Of a DNA stretch of 64,000 bases, positions 34,197 through 44,073 are shown piece after piece. A program made the translations under genes and the position numbers. This stretch comes from Flavobacteriales bacterium. GTDB lineage: Bacteria; Bacteroidota; Bacteroidia; JACJYZ01. The notes under the pieces are model-generated. The model had not been told where the DNA came from, searched no databases, and saw nothing but the letters and a program-made list of their open reading frames with translations. Position 1 is the first letter of the stretch. Every line of letters starts with the position of its first letter. The stretch lies in the NCBI GenBank assembly GCA_020635855.1, contig JACJYZ010000004.1:248001-312000 (forward strand), given 5' to 3'.

Positions 34197-36296
34197 ATGA
34201 AAAGATTCTTACCCCAGGTTCTGGCGTTGTGCCTATTAATTATGCATCCGGTTGTCGCGCAAGAGTATTATCCATGTGGGACATGGGAGGCCGTGCGAAA
34301 ATCATTGACTGAACATCCCGAGTTGGCGCAAATGCAGGAACAATTGGAAGCCTTCACAGCCGATTGGGTGAAAGCACATCCTCCTTCATCCAAGCGCTCC
34401 AACGGCACACCCCTGTACATCATTCCGGTGGTGATTCACATCATTCACAACTACGGCACCGAGAACTTTCCCGACGCACAGGTGTATGATGCCATCCGGA
34501 TCATCAACGAAGATTTCCAGAAAAGGAATTACGACACAACCTCGGTCAGTCCCAGCTTTAAGAACCTGATCGCCGATGTTCAGGTAGCGTTCAGGCTGGC
34601 GCAGATTGATCCGAACGGAAACTGTACCAACGGCATTACACGCACCGCATCGGTCATCACCTACAATGCCGACAATGACGTTGCCATCAAATCGCTGGTG
34701 GTATGGAACACGAGCATGTACCTCAACGTTTGGGTGGTTAACAACATACCGGGTGCCGGCGGATATGCCTACTATCCCGGCACTACCCAACCGTCCAGGG
34801 AAGGAATCGTGATCCGGAATACGCAGTTCGGAAGCATTCTCACCAGCCTCAGCGGAAACCTGTCTGCGCGATCCCTCACACATGAAGTCGGTCACTATTT
34901 CAACCTCCGGCACACATGGGGAGATTCGAATACACCGGGCGAGGCCGGTAACTGTAACACCGATGACCTGGTAGACGACACACCGAATACCATGGGTGCG
35001 AACTTAACCTGCGATCTCAATGAGGTTACATGCGGCAGTCTCGACAATGTGAACAATTACATGGATTATTCAGGATGCGGCAGAATGTACACGGAAGGAC
35101 AAAAAACCAGGATGGATGCGGCCCTCAACAGCACCGTTGGCTCCAGAAGCAATTTGTGGAGCAATACCAACCTGATTGCCACCGGTACAAACGACGGGTA
35201 TGTGGGTTCTGTTTGCGCACCCATAGCTGATTTCCGGCCTACGGTTCGTTTCCTTTGCGCGGGTGACTCCATTTCATTCAGCCACACGTCATGGAATGCC
35301 ACAGCCGATAGCATCACCACCGAATGGACATTTCAGGGGGGCACCCCCGGCAGCAGCCAGCTTGAAAATCCTTTTGTGCTTTACAACACACCCGGCGTAT
35401 ACGATGTCAAAGTGAAGGTATCCACATCAGGTGGGGCAGACAGCATCCTGTCAACAGGCATTGTGCATGTGATGGAGGATACCGCCCAGATGAAAGCGCC
35501 GGCGGCCCAGGACTTCCAATCGATTTCTTTTCCCGACGCGAACTGGTTCAACCTGAGCGAAAGTGTTTCTGCCAATGAATGGACACTGACAACGGCTGCA
35601 TCCGTCAGCGGAGACAAGAGTATTCGCATCGACAACTACAACAAGGGAAGCGAAGCCGAAGAGTCGTCATTTGTGACGCCTACTTTCGATATCAGCGGCC
35701 TGACATTACCCAACCTGACATTCCAGCTGGCTTATGCCCAACGCACATCTTCCGATGGAGACAAATTGCAGGTATATGCCAGCACAGATTGTGGCAAAAC
35801 CTGGAAGCTGCGGTACACGAAATCCGGTTCGCTCCTGAACACGGCCTCCGGAGTCAAAGCGAGTAGCTTCGTTCCCAATGCCAGCGAGTGGCGGGAGGAA
35901 ACCATCAGCCTGAACTATGCGGTAGGTGCCTCCAGCATCCGTTTCAAATTCGCCTTCACCAGCAACCTGGGTAACAACATCTATATCGACGATATCAACG
36001 TAGATGGAGTCAACGGCATCAATGATGCATTCGAACGTTCACTGGGATTGCAACTCTACCCGAATCCTACAGGAGATGCTTCCTATCTTTCATTCAAACT
36101 GGAAGGTAACCGGGAAGTAGAGATATGGACCACGGACCTTACCGGAAAGCGGGTTGCATTGAATATGCCATCAACAAATATGGCCTCCGGTATACATGGA
36201 ATGTGGCTTGCCAATGAAGGCACCGGCGGTGTGTACCTGATCCACGTAAGGGTAGACCACCGTGTGGTTGTGCGGAAATGGATGAAGATTTATTGA
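34197..36296 (+). CDS. M43-family zinc metalloprotease with PKD and type A T9SS sorting domain
   Basis: 699 residues with a signal peptide (LPQVLALCLLIMHPVVAQ). The metzincin site is HEVGHYFNLRH (H229, E230, H233, H239), preceded by the M43/pappalysin N-terminal pattern IPVVIHIIHNYGTENFPD. A PKD-like domain follows (about 340-425, TTEWTFQGGTPGSSQLENPF), then a MAM/jelly-roll-like region (about 430-600, FKFAFTSNLGNNIYIDDINV). The C-terminal 80 residues are a Por_Secre_tail (LQLYPNPTGDASYLSF ending VVVRKWMKIY), marking T9SS export and surface attachment or release. It is convergent with gldC, overlapping by 7 bp. Confidence 0.92.
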   Translation: MKRFLPQVLALCLLIMHPVVAQEYYPCGTWEAVRKSLTEHPELAQMQEQLEAFTADWVKAHPPSSKRSNGTPLYIIPVVIHIIHNYGTENFPDAQVYDAIRIINEDFQKRNYDTTSVSPSFKNLIADVQVAFRLAQIDPNGNCTNGITRTASVITYNADNDVAIKSLVVWNTSMYLNVWVVNNIPGAGGYAYYPGTTQPSREGIVIRNTQFGSILTSLSGNLSARSLTHEVGHYFNLRHTWGDSNTPGEAGNCNTDDLVDDTPNTMGANLTCDLNEVTCGSLDNVNNYMDYSGCGRMYTEGQKTRMDAALNSTVGSRSNLWSNTNLIATGTNDGYVGSVCAPIADFRPTVRFLCAGDSISFSHTSWNATADSITTEWTFQGGTPGSSQLENPFVLYNTPGVYDVKVKVSTSGGADSILSTGIVHVMEDTAQMKAPAAQDFQSISFPDANWFNLSESVSANEWTLTTAASVSGDKSIRIDNYNKGSEAEESSFVTPTFDISGLTLPNLTFQLAYAQRTSSDGDKLQVYASTDCGKTWKLRYTKSGSLLNTASGVKASSFVPNASEWREETISLNYAVGASSIRFKFAFTSNLGNNIYIDDINVDGVNGINDAFERSLGLQLYPNPTGDASYLSFKLEGNREVEIWTTDLTGKRVALNMPSTNMASGIHGMWLANEGTGGVYLIHVRVDHRVVVRKWMKIY

Positions 36297-36640
36297 GCAT
36301 CCTCCGGCTTCGAGAAACCGCTCTTGTCAGCAAAGTGTGCGCAATAATCGCGCAGGTCTTCTGCCAGATTTCTCTCACCCGTCGCTTTTTCCAGGGTATC
36401 GGCAAGTGAAAGCAAGGTCTGGAACATGAACACCTTCATGTCATCCACCAACATATCTTTCGTCCACAGATCTATTCTCATGGCATTGCCATCCTGAGGG
36501 TCCCACATGGACATGATCATGGCTTTGGCGCTTTGCTCGTTCTCCATATCGGCATCCGTTGCTTGCCAGCTAATGGTATCCGGCACCTGGTTTTCATCCA
36601 GTCCAACTTTAACAGTGATCTGTGACTCTTTCTTCTTCAT
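36290..36640 (-). CDS. gldC: Gliding motility protein GldC
   Basis: 116 residues, no signal peptide. It matches GldC: SQITVKVGLDENQVPDTISW, then AKAMIMSMWDPQDGNAMRIDLWTKDM. GldC is a small soluble protein that improves gliding in Flavobacterium but is not strictly essential; its biochemical role is unknown. gldB and gldC, often adjacent in this phylum, are 25 kb apart here. The gene's -7 candidate abuts the terminator of the upstream OmpA-like gene. Confidence 0.92.
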   Translation of the reverse strand: MKKKESQITVKVGLDENQVPDTISWQATDADMENEQSAKAMIMSMWDPQDGNAMRIDLWTKDMLVDDMKVFMFQTLLSLADTLEKATGERNLAEDLRDYCAHFADKSGFSKPEDAQ

Positions 36641-36644
36641 GGCG

Positions 36645-36652
36645 CAAATGTA
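36645..36652 (-). promoter_or_regulatory. Candidate -7 element (TACATTTG) for gldC
   Basis: CAAATGTA on the plus strand; it lies only 4 bp upstream of the gldC ATG, implying a leaderless or very short leader mRNA. It touches the T-run of the preceding terminator. Confidence 0.4.
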
Positions 36653-36683
36653 AAAAGAAACGGCCGGGCAGATGCCGGCCGTT
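36652..36683 (-). terminator. Rho-independent terminator after the 36707-38899 gene
   Basis: A perfect 9-bp stem (AACGGCCGG / CCGGCCGTT) with a 7-nt loop. On the minus strand it is followed by TTTCTTTTTA. It ends the surface-protein/PorP/OmpA transcript. Confidence 0.78.
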
Positions 36684-36706
36684 CGGATTTCTTCGCGGGA
36701 AATGTT

Positions 36707-38899
36707 TTAGTATTTGGTTTCTCCGATCACCTTTTGTTGCTGATCCGTTACCTTGAATGCCGTGCGGCGGTTTTTCTGGTGTTCCTCCTCAGTGGTGGCA
36801 TTCTGAATCAGCAGTCTGGTTTCACCATAGCCATGTGGTTTCAGACGTTCTTTGGGTATTCCTTTATCGATAAGATAGTGCACCACCGAATTCGCACGAC
36901 CCTGAGACAACTTCAGGTTGTATGAATCACTTCCACGGGCATCGGTGTGAGAACCAATTTCCACGGTGATGTCATCATTCAACTGAAGGAAGTCAAACAG
37001 GTCATCCAGTACTTTTTTCGACGCCGGGCGAAGGGTGGTATCATTGTAATCATATTCGATACCTGGAATTTCGATGTCATCCGGCGGGATGGGTTCCAGG
37101 TAGAAGTCATGGGTGAATTCCGTTGACTTTGTAATGTTCTCGGTAGAAAGGGAAAAGGCATCTGCAAAGAATTTTACCTTCTGTGCTTTCGAGAAATATT
37201 GAATGTCTTCAATCAGCGTGGTGTTGTACTGACCCTCTTCATTGGTGATGATGAAAATGGGCTGAATGCCTTCCTTCACATCGGTGATCTGCACCAGGGT
37301 ATTGGGCATCTTCTCCTGCGTATTGCGGTTGAAAACCGTTCCTTTCATGGTGATGAGGAGTGGTTCGGCCTGCACCTGGTAGATCTTGTAACAAAACAGG
37401 TCTTTGTTGTCTTTACAGCTTTCACAACTGTCGCGGTCGGAAGTCATGAAGCCGGTGCGGCCTTCCATGCGATCCACCACAAAGAACAGATCATCCTTGC
37501 CGGAATTGAAAGGACGACCCATGTTGATGGGACGCAACCACGTGCTATCCTGCCCATATGACCTGAACACATCCAATCCTCCCAGGCCGGTATGACCATC
37601 AGAACTGAAGTACAGCGTATTGTTGATATGATGCAGGTACGGGGTTACCTCGTTTTCGCTGGTGTTGATCACCGACCCCAGGTTCTTGGCTTCGCCGGCA
37701 TTGCCGAATTCATCAATCGGTGATACCCAGATATCCATTTTCCCGTATCCTCCCGGGCGATCGCTGGCAAAGAACAGGCGGTCTTCTTCAGGTGACAGGG
37801 CAGGATATTTGGAGGAATATCCCTGTTGGTTGATGTTTTCGTTCAACTTCATTGGCAGCAACCACTTTCCGTTCAGGAAGCGGCTGAGATAGATGGCACA
37901 TTCCCCTTTGCCATCGCATCTGGTGAAGTAAAAGTGTGAGCGGTCAATGGAAATCACGCCGGCACCTTCATTGCCTTCGGTGTTCACCGGTCGACGCATG
38001 TTCTTGGGTGTTTGCCAATTTCCGCCTTCCTGATCGGTCAGATAAAGATCACTGGTGATGGTCGGGTCATCGTTTTTCTCATCGAGCACCACGTTGTCTT
38101 TGCGTCCACTGGCAAAAATGATCACGCCTTCATCGTTATAAAAATTGGCACCGAAACTGGATGTACCGCCGTTGATCACCGTATCCATGAGGTTTACTTC
38201 AGCCTTGGGCCTAGGTTTCTGATGCGATTCTGCAAATGCCACATTGAACAACTTCTTCTGGGCCAGTTGCACGATGGTGTTATCGGTTCCGTCGTAGGTT
38301 TCTATGAACTTCTCCAGCTGAGCCTGGGATTCGGGATACTTCTCGTTGTTCATTAACACCATGGCATAATTGTACCGTGCGAACGGATGCCGTTTGGATT
38401 CGTTCTGCACAGCCTTTGCATACCACTGTTCGGCTTTTTTATACTGATAAGAAAGTCGGAAACAATCTGCAATCTGGTGAACCACATATTGATATTTGCC
38501 ATAAACGAGGTTGCCGCCTTCGGCGTCGATAGGCTGATCACCGGTTGTCGGGTTGGCTGCATCGGGTTGAGGTGGCACGGTGTCACCCTGCTGTCGCATG
38601 AGGCTATCGAGCTGGGTACTGTCGGGTGCTTCGGTGGCTGCAGCCGGTTTGTTTTCTTCCTTATCGGGTTTGATGTACGCCACAACTTCGTATGGATACA
38701 CGGTACTTTCTTCATCCAGTGTACCCTCGTCCAGCACTTTCAGGTAGAACTTGGCAGCGGAGGCATAATCACCTTTCTTATAAGCTTCATCGCCGTAATA
38801 AAGCCATTCACGCTTGCTTTGTGCCTGGCTTTGCAGTGCACTGAAACAAAACAGTGTGGCAAACAGATATAGCAGGGAAATTCTCACAGTCGCGGGCAA
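36707..38899 (-). CDS. PorE-like OmpA-family protein with TPR and PD40 propeller
   Basis: 730 residues with a signal peptide (LYLFATLFCFSALQSQAQ). TPR-like repeats (about 25-200, DEAYKKGDYASAAKFYLKVL) are interrupted by an acidic Ala/Pro-rich linker. PD40 propeller blades cover about 230-470 (FFASDRPGGYGKMDIWVSPI, YFSSDGHTGLGGLDVFRSYG), then a carboxypeptidase-regulatory-like domain (about 510-590) and the OmpA domain (about 620-720, VEIGSHTDARGSDSYNLKLSQ). This is the PorE layout, which anchors T9SS parts to peptidoglycan. It overlaps the PorP/SprF gene by 16 bp and ends the three-gene module. Confidence 0.9.
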   Translation of the reverse strand: MPATVRISLLYLFATLFCFSALQSQAQSKREWLYYGDEAYKKGDYASAAKFYLKVLDEGTLDEESTVYPYEVVAYIKPDKEENKPAAATEAPDSTQLDSLMRQQGDTVPPQPDAANPTTGDQPIDAEGGNLVYGKYQYVVHQIADCFRLSYQYKKAEQWYAKAVQNESKRHPFARYNYAMVLMNNEKYPESQAQLEKFIETYDGTDNTIVQLAQKKLFNVAFAESHQKPRPKAEVNLMDTVINGGTSSFGANFYNDEGVIIFASGRKDNVVLDEKNDDPTITSDLYLTDQEGGNWQTPKNMRRPVNTEGNEGAGVISIDRSHFYFTRCDGKGECAIYLSRFLNGKWLLPMKLNENINQQGYSSKYPALSPEEDRLFFASDRPGGYGKMDIWVSPIDEFGNAGEAKNLGSVINTSENEVTPYLHHINNTLYFSSDGHTGLGGLDVFRSYGQDSTWLRPINMGRPFNSGKDDLFFVVDRMEGRTGFMTSDRDSCESCKDNKDLFCYKIYQVQAEPLLITMKGTVFNRNTQEKMPNTLVQITDVKEGIQPIFIITNEEGQYNTTLIEDIQYFSKAQKVKFFADAFSLSTENITKSTEFTHDFYLEPIPPDDIEIPGIEYDYNDTTLRPASKKVLDDLFDFLQLNDDITVEIGSHTDARGSDSYNLKLSQGRANSVVHYLIDKGIPKERLKPHGYGETRLLIQNATTEEEHQKNRRTAFKVTDQQQKVIGETKY

Positions 38900-39909
38900 T
38901 TGGGTGCGGGATCAGGTCTTTTCTTCTCCTGGATCCAGGTTAATGAAATCTCGAAACCACCCCTTCCGGTTGTTGCTGCTTTCAGGGGGGAAGTATTAAT
39001 GTCATAGCTTACCCGCACGATGTAATCATCGTACTTCATACCAAGTTCCATGATCGCAGCATCGTCTTTTCTCCAGGTAGGCGCCACGATCAGGTAAGCA
39101 TTTTGTTCCGACAGGTAGTAATGCATGACCAGGGTCGTGGTCAGTTCATTGTCGTTGGTCTGGTTCTGCATCCAGGCCTTCGGCGTGAGTTGCACTTTCT
39201 CGCTTAGGTTGAGTTTCACACCACCATGGACCACATGCCGCATGGGAAGGAAATTGGAACCGTTGAAGAATGTTTCTTTGGGTTGGTTCAGGTGAAAACC
39301 TGCATAACCTATGAACGGATTGATCCGCTTGCTTTCCCCACTGATGAAGTACACCACACCCACACTCACATCCATCATGTTGATGGAAGAAGAACCCAGG
39401 TTTTCTCCCATGGATACCGTAGGGTCAAACCCACCTTCATTGCCGGTAATCCGGTACTGTTCATCAAAGGTAAGCTTTGAAATGTCAAAACTCTTTTGGA
39501 TAAATCCCAGCTGTGCACCTACGGAAAGGCGTCCGCCCGCACGTTTGGTTCCGGTGATCAGGTCATATGCTCCGGATACGTTAAAGCGGAACTCATTGAA
39601 ATTACCTGCTCCGGCCCGCTGGTTCATGATTTGGGCTCCCAGTGAGAATCCATCCTTCATTTGTCTGTCACCTGATAACAGGGTGGTGACATAGGGATTG
39701 TCTGCAATGGCCTTCCACTGTGTACGGTAATGCCCGTGGATGCGCATTCTTCCATTGAATTTACCCGTAAGGGCGGGATTCAGATACATGGGAGGTGCAT
39801 CGTATTGTGACAAGTGAATATCCTGAGCATTTACAGACAAGGATGCCGTCACAAACAGAGACACCAATACCGTTCCGGCTAAAAGCCTGATGTGATTAAA
39901 TTGACGCAT
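38884..39909 (-). CDS. PorP/SprF-family outer-membrane protein
   Basis: 341 residues with a signal peptide (LAGTVLVSLFVTASLSVNAQ). It has the family opening DIHLSQYDAPPMYLNPALTG and beta-barrel strands to the end (YDDYIVRVSYDINTSPL). PorP/SprF proteins help secrete or anchor type B T9SS substrates. It sits 9 bp downstream of the giant type B surface-protein gene, as sprF follows sprB, so it is probably that protein's dedicated partner. Confidence 0.93.
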   Translation of the reverse strand: MRQFNHIRLLAGTVLVSLFVTASLSVNAQDIHLSQYDAPPMYLNPALTGKFNGRMRIHGHYRTQWKAIADNPYVTTLLSGDRQMKDGFSLGAQIMNQRAGAGNFNEFRFNVSGAYDLITGTKRAGGRLSVGAQLGFIQKSFDISKLTFDEQYRITGNEGGFDPTVSMGENLGSSSINMMDVSVGVVYFISGESKRINPFIGYAGFHLNQPKETFFNGSNFLPMRHVVHGGVKLNLSEKVQLTPKAWMQNQTNDNELTTTLVMHYYLSEQNAYLIVAPTWRKDDAAIMELGMKYDDYIVRVSYDINTSPLKAATTGRGGFEISLTWIQEKKRPDPAPNCPRL

Positions 39910-39918
39910 GGTAAGTCT

Positions 39919-42900
39919 TTAACGCAACAAGGTCAGATCTCCTTTCAACTCGTACCGCTGACCATCTTCCGATACAACTTCGGCGATATATACGTAAACG
40001 CCCATAGGTTGTTCGATTCCATCCCTTGTTCCATCCCATCCATTCTCCTTACCCTGCATGGTTGTAAGGAAAATCAGCTCTCCCCAGTTGTTGTAGATCC
40101 GCAGTTCGTGGGACTTAAACGGTCCCCCGCGGATGTAAAACTTGTCATTCACACCATTGTTGTTCGGCGTAAATGCATTGGGAATTGCCGGAGGCATGAA
40201 GACCTCGAGAGTTTTGATGATGGTATCTTTACAACCATTCGCATCTGTTACGATGAGGGTAACGCTGTATACGCCTATCTCATCATAGTTATAAGAGGGG
40301 TTTTGAACGCTGGATGTGCCGGTAGAATCACCGAAATCCCAGAACCAGGATACAATCCCGCCCGTTGAGAGATCAGTGAACTGAATGGATTCACTTCCTT
40401 TCAGCAATGTTTTATCTGTCTGGAAATCCGCATGCGGAGGAGCCAGTACGGTCACACTGCTTGTTACAGTGTCTTTGCAACCCACATTGGTGGTCACAAT
40501 CAACTCAACCGGATAGCCGCCGTTGGTCGGATACACATGAATCGGATCACGCAATGAAGACGTATCCCCGTCGCCGAACTGCCAGTACCAGGCAACCACC
40601 GAATCACCTCCCATGACAAGGGTCGTATCGATGAATGTGACGGGTTCACCCAAACAACCGGGACTTACAATGAAGTCGCCCTGCGGCAGCGGGTGGATGT
40701 ATATGTCTTTGGAAATGGTGTCCTTACATCCCTTGGAATCCGTGGTGATCAGGATCACGTTATAGGTCGACTGCACCTCATACGTGTGCGTCGGGTTCTG
40801 TTGGGTGCTTGTATAACTGTCACCAAAATTCCAACTCCAGTCGGTGATGTTGCCAAGTCCGTTGGTAGAGAGATCCGTAAAGAATGATGTATCCTTTTCG
40901 CACGCTTCATTGGAAGTGAAATCCGCTGTCGGTCCCTGAATCAGCACAATGTGTGCTGTATCCATAACTGACCTACAGTATCCGTTATCCGACGAATGGA
41001 AGATCAGTTCCACAAATCCCAAACCATCATCTGCCGCACTTGGGCAGTAGAACGGATTGTTCACAGTGTTGTTCGGAACGAAACTGCCGGTGCCAGCTGT
41101 GGTCCAGTAACCACTGCCCGTGGTTGTATTCACGGCCAGCGGGATGCATACACCCTCGCACGATGAATCGGCGGAGGTGATGTTCACCACCGGTTTATCC
41201 AATAATTCCAAGTATACGGAATCGGAAACCGACAAACATCCGTCGTTATGCGTGGTCATTACATACAACCATACACTGTTTCCGTTGAGGTCATTCGTGC
41301 CGGGAATGTATTTAACGAATACAGCAGAATCGTTCGGATCAAATGTTCCGTCTCCACTGGTCAACCACTGCACGCCTCCTGCTACTGAAAATGTTGCGAA
41401 GAAATCAATGCCCGACGTGTCCTTACATGCGACCATGCTATCCGGACCAGCATCTACGGTGGGTGCCGGAGTGAAATTGATCCGGATGGAATCCGTGTCT
41501 GCCGGACAGTAAATTGTAGATGGAGCAATCAGGATCACATCTGCAAAACCATTGGTGATCTCCGTTGATGTAGGTGAGTACACCGGGTTCATTATTGTGT
41601 TGCTGGGAGAGAACAAGCCTGATCCATTCCAGAAACCGCCCGTTGTGTTGATAACGGTACCTGTCAGTTGAACATCGGCATTGTTGCTGCAGGATGAAGT
41701 ATCCGCTCCGGCATATGCATCGGGTCCGCTGACCAGCGTGATGTACATGGAATCCGTTACAGCTTTACAAAGGCCGTTGTTATCGCTGGTAAATACAAGC
41801 GTTACAAATCCGTTGGCATTGTCGCCGGGGCCGGGCCAGTAATCAGGGTTGTTCACACCGGCGTTTGGTTTGAACACACCATCACCCAAGGTAGACCAAA
41901 GCCCACTTCCCGTTGAAATGTTCACACTCACCGGAAATTCGATGCCGGCACACGTTGTATCGGATCCGATGATTTCCACTACAGGTATATTGATATACCG
42001 CACACGCATGCTGTCCACAGCCGGATTACAATCTCCGTTACCGGTGGTGGTCAGGTAGAACATGATGCTGTCCAACGCCAGGTCTGCCGAATCTGGAATA
42101 TAGCATACAGTCAGGGAATCCGGGTCAGGATTGAAGGTGCCGCTTCCGGTGGTGGTCCAGTGCCCGCCTGTGGCAACGCCGACAAGCCCGGAAAGACAAA
42201 TCATGGAAGTATCTTTACAAACTGCCATCGTATCATCACCCGCATCAGCGATCGGGCTTGGCGTAAAGGTGATATGAACCGTATCCGTATCTGCCGGACA
42301 CAGGCCATTCCCCGTTGAAATCAAGAACACATCGGTGGACCCATTGCTGATTTCCGCCGGTGTGGGTGTGTATGTGGTGGGCAAACTGGTGGATGTATTG
42401 AAAGTTCCTGCCCCGCTCCACATTCCGCCGGTGGCAAACATGATGGTGCCATTCAGCCAGGTATCCGCATTGTTTGAACAGGCGTTGGTATCCGCACCGT
42501 TTGCTATGGGGTAAGGCTGGGCATAAATCACCTTTGTAACCGTATCCTGACAACCGAATCCCGATGTGGCTATCAGTGAAACCGTATAGCTTCCGCTATC
42601 GGCGTAGAGGTGATACGGATTCTGGATGTTGTCCGTACCTCCATCTCCGAAATCCCAATCCCACATCACGATGGAATCGTTGGGAGATGTGGTTGAATTG
42701 TCATTGAACTGAATGGGAACACCCACACATGCTGAATCCACGGTTGATGTGAAATCTGCAGAAACAGTTCCGAAATTGATGGTTTCATAGGCAGTATCCG
42801 CACAAGCTGTTCCGGGTTGAATGATCAGTCGGGCTGTGTATGGACCCAGGCCGGGATAGGTGTAAGCCGGCGGGTTCCGAACAGATGAAACATCTGTGGT

Positions 42901-43902
42901 GGATGTCGGGTCTCCGAAATCCCATTGATATCCCTGTGCAAATGTATCGCTGAGGTTGATGAGGGTAACGGGTTGAGAAGAACATGGGTCAACCGGGCCG
43001 ATATCGGCTTTCGCCAGCGGTGGACAATCGACTACATTGAACTGAAAATCGCGAACGATGTAACCGAGCCTGACCCCGTTGCGGTATTCGGTACATTTTA
43101 CACCAACCACGTATTGACCTGCATCGGGCGGGATGCCATCCAGAAATCCGTTGGCATCAATGGTTAATCCACCTCCACCCATCGGGTTGCTGGCATTATA
43201 GCCGCCGCTCCACGTAACCGAATTGAAGGACGCAGTTGTGCCGGAAATGGTCGGATAGTTTTGCGGACAATCAGGACCAGCCACCTGTTGCGGTGTATTG
43301 GCACATCCAAGGTAAGGTGAGTAAAAACTGTACACCAGAGAGTCTCCATCCTTGTCACTGGCAAGGTGCGGAAACTGGATGGGTTCATTCCGGCAGACAA
43401 AGATCGGGGGGAAATTCACGAACTGCGGACTGCTATTGGTCAGGATCGACGCATTGTTCGGTATGTATGTGTAAAAGGTTTCCCCCGCCTGATCGGGATT
43501 ATTAATGTTATTAATCGAAGCGTTCCGGCAACAACGCTGGTAAAAAATATGATACCCACCCGTTCTCGGTGGCAGGTTGTTCACCACTTTGGTGTAAATC
43601 CCTTCCTCCACGCAGAGATTGGGTTTGGTCACGCAGGTATCCACAAACGGATCCAGCACCGTAGCTGATACAAACGGGATGCTGATGTTCATTACATCGC
43701 CCCCGGAAGAATTGAGCACCTCCACAATGGCCGGGTCATCAAAGGCCGCCTGACCTGCCAAACAATCGCGATACAATTTCAGGGTAATGCGGTAAGATGA
43801 TCCCCCCAAATGCTCATATGTCAACGATCCGCCAACAATGTGAGTCGCAAATACCCCCGCAGGGATAATCAAGATTAACAATCCCAGAATTAATTTTCGC
43901 AT
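39919..43902 (-). CDS. Giant PKD-repeat surface protein with type B (gliding-motility-associated) C-terminal domain
   Basis: 1327 residues with a signal peptide (LILGLLILIIPAGVFA). The N-terminal domain THIVGGSLTYEHLGGSSYRI is common in Bacteroidota surface proteins. PKD domains lie at about 310-465 (WDFGDPTSTTDVSSV, WDWDFGDGGTDNIQNPYHLY) and about 1000-1235 (WSWNFGDSYTSTQQNPTHTY). Between them are several cysteine-containing repeats (ADTNACSNNADTWLNGTIM and relatives, about 470-1000). The end is the CHU_C/type B T9SS sorting domain (IPNAFTPNNNGVNDKFYIRG through LKGDLTLLR). It is probably a SprB-like adhesin. First gene of a module with PorP/SprF and PorE-like genes. Confidence 0.92.
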   Translation of the reverse strand: MRKLILGLLILIIPAGVFATHIVGGSLTYEHLGGSSYRITLKLYRDCLAGQAAFDDPAIVEVLNSSGGDVMNISIPFVSATVLDPFVDTCVTKPNLCVEEGIYTKVVNNLPPRTGGYHIFYQRCCRNASINNINNPDQAGETFYTYIPNNASILTNSSPQFVNFPPIFVCRNEPIQFPHLASDKDGDSLVYSFYSPYLGCANTPQQVAGPDCPQNYPTISGTTASFNSVTWSGGYNASNPMGGGGLTIDANGFLDGIPPDAGQYVVGVKCTEYRNGVRLGYIVRDFQFNVVDCPPLAKADIGPVDPCSSQPVTLINLSDTFAQGYQWDFGDPTSTTDVSSVRNPPAYTYPGLGPYTARLIIQPGTACADTAYETINFGTVSADFTSTVDSACVGVPIQFNDNSTTSPNDSIVMWDWDFGDGGTDNIQNPYHLYADSGSYTVSLIATSGFGCQDTVTKVIYAQPYPIANGADTNACSNNADTWLNGTIMFATGGMWSGAGTFNTSTSLPTTYTPTPAEISNGSTDVFLISTGNGLCPADTDTVHITFTPSPIADAGDDTMAVCKDTSMICLSGLVGVATGGHWTTTGSGTFNPDPDSLTVCYIPDSADLALDSIMFYLTTTGNGDCNPAVDSMRVRYINIPVVEIIGSDTTCAGIEFPVSVNISTGSGLWSTLGDGVFKPNAGVNNPDYWPGPGDNANGFVTLVFTSDNNGLCKAVTDSMYITLVSGPDAYAGADTSSCSNNADVQLTGTVINTTGGFWNGSGLFSPSNTIMNPVYSPTSTEITNGFADVILIAPSTIYCPADTDSIRINFTPAPTVDAGPDSMVACKDTSGIDFFATFSVAGGVQWLTSGDGTFDPNDSAVFVKYIPGTNDLNGNSVWLYVMTTHNDGCLSVSDSVYLELLDKPVVNITSADSSCEGVCIPLAVNTTTGSGYWTTAGTGSFVPNNTVNNPFYCPSAADDGLGFVELIFHSSDNGYCRSVMDTAHIVLIQGPTADFTSNEACEKDTSFFTDLSTNGLGNITDWSWNFGDSYTSTQQNPTHTYEVQSTYNVILITTDSKGCKDTISKDIYIHPLPQGDFIVSPGCLGEPVTFIDTTLVMGGDSVVAWYWQFGDGDTSSLRDPIHVYPTNGGYPVELIVTTNVGCKDTVTSSVTVLAPPHADFQTDKTLLKGSESIQFTDLSTGGIVSWFWDFGDSTGTSSVQNPSYNYDEIGVYSVTLIVTDANGCKDTIIKTLEVFMPPAIPNAFTPNNNGVNDKFYIRGGPFKSHELRIYNNWGELIFLTTMQGKENGWDGTRDGIEQPMGVYVYIAEVVSEDGQRYELKGDLTLLR

Positions 43903-43952
43903 AACCTTTTTGGTACGTCCGCTGTAAATATTGATGCAAATTAGAAAAAAAC

Positions 43953-43960
43953 CAAATATA
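43953..43960 (-). promoter_or_regulatory. Candidate -7 element (TATATTTG) for the 39919-43902 gene
   Basis: CAAATATA on the plus strand, 50 bp before the ATG at 43902. It fits TAnnTTTG on the gene strand. No -33 box is clear. It lies in a 171-bp AT-rich divergent region. Confidence 0.35.
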
Positions 43961-43988
43961 AAGATAGTGATTTTTACTTCGGTTTCAT

Positions 43989-43996
43989 TACTTTTG
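43989..43996 (+). promoter_or_regulatory. Candidate -7 element (TACTTTTG) for the 44074-48204 gene
   Basis: It fits TAnnTTTG, with a leader of about 70 nt to the ATG at 44074. No -33 box at the expected spacing. It would share the divergent region with the promoter of the opposite surface-protein module. Confidence 0.3.
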
Positions 43997-44073
43997 GTAA
44001 ATTGTAGGTACCGTGTTTACTATACTTTCTCGTATTACAAAACTTACTAATTAACACTTCTTTGCTGAAAACC

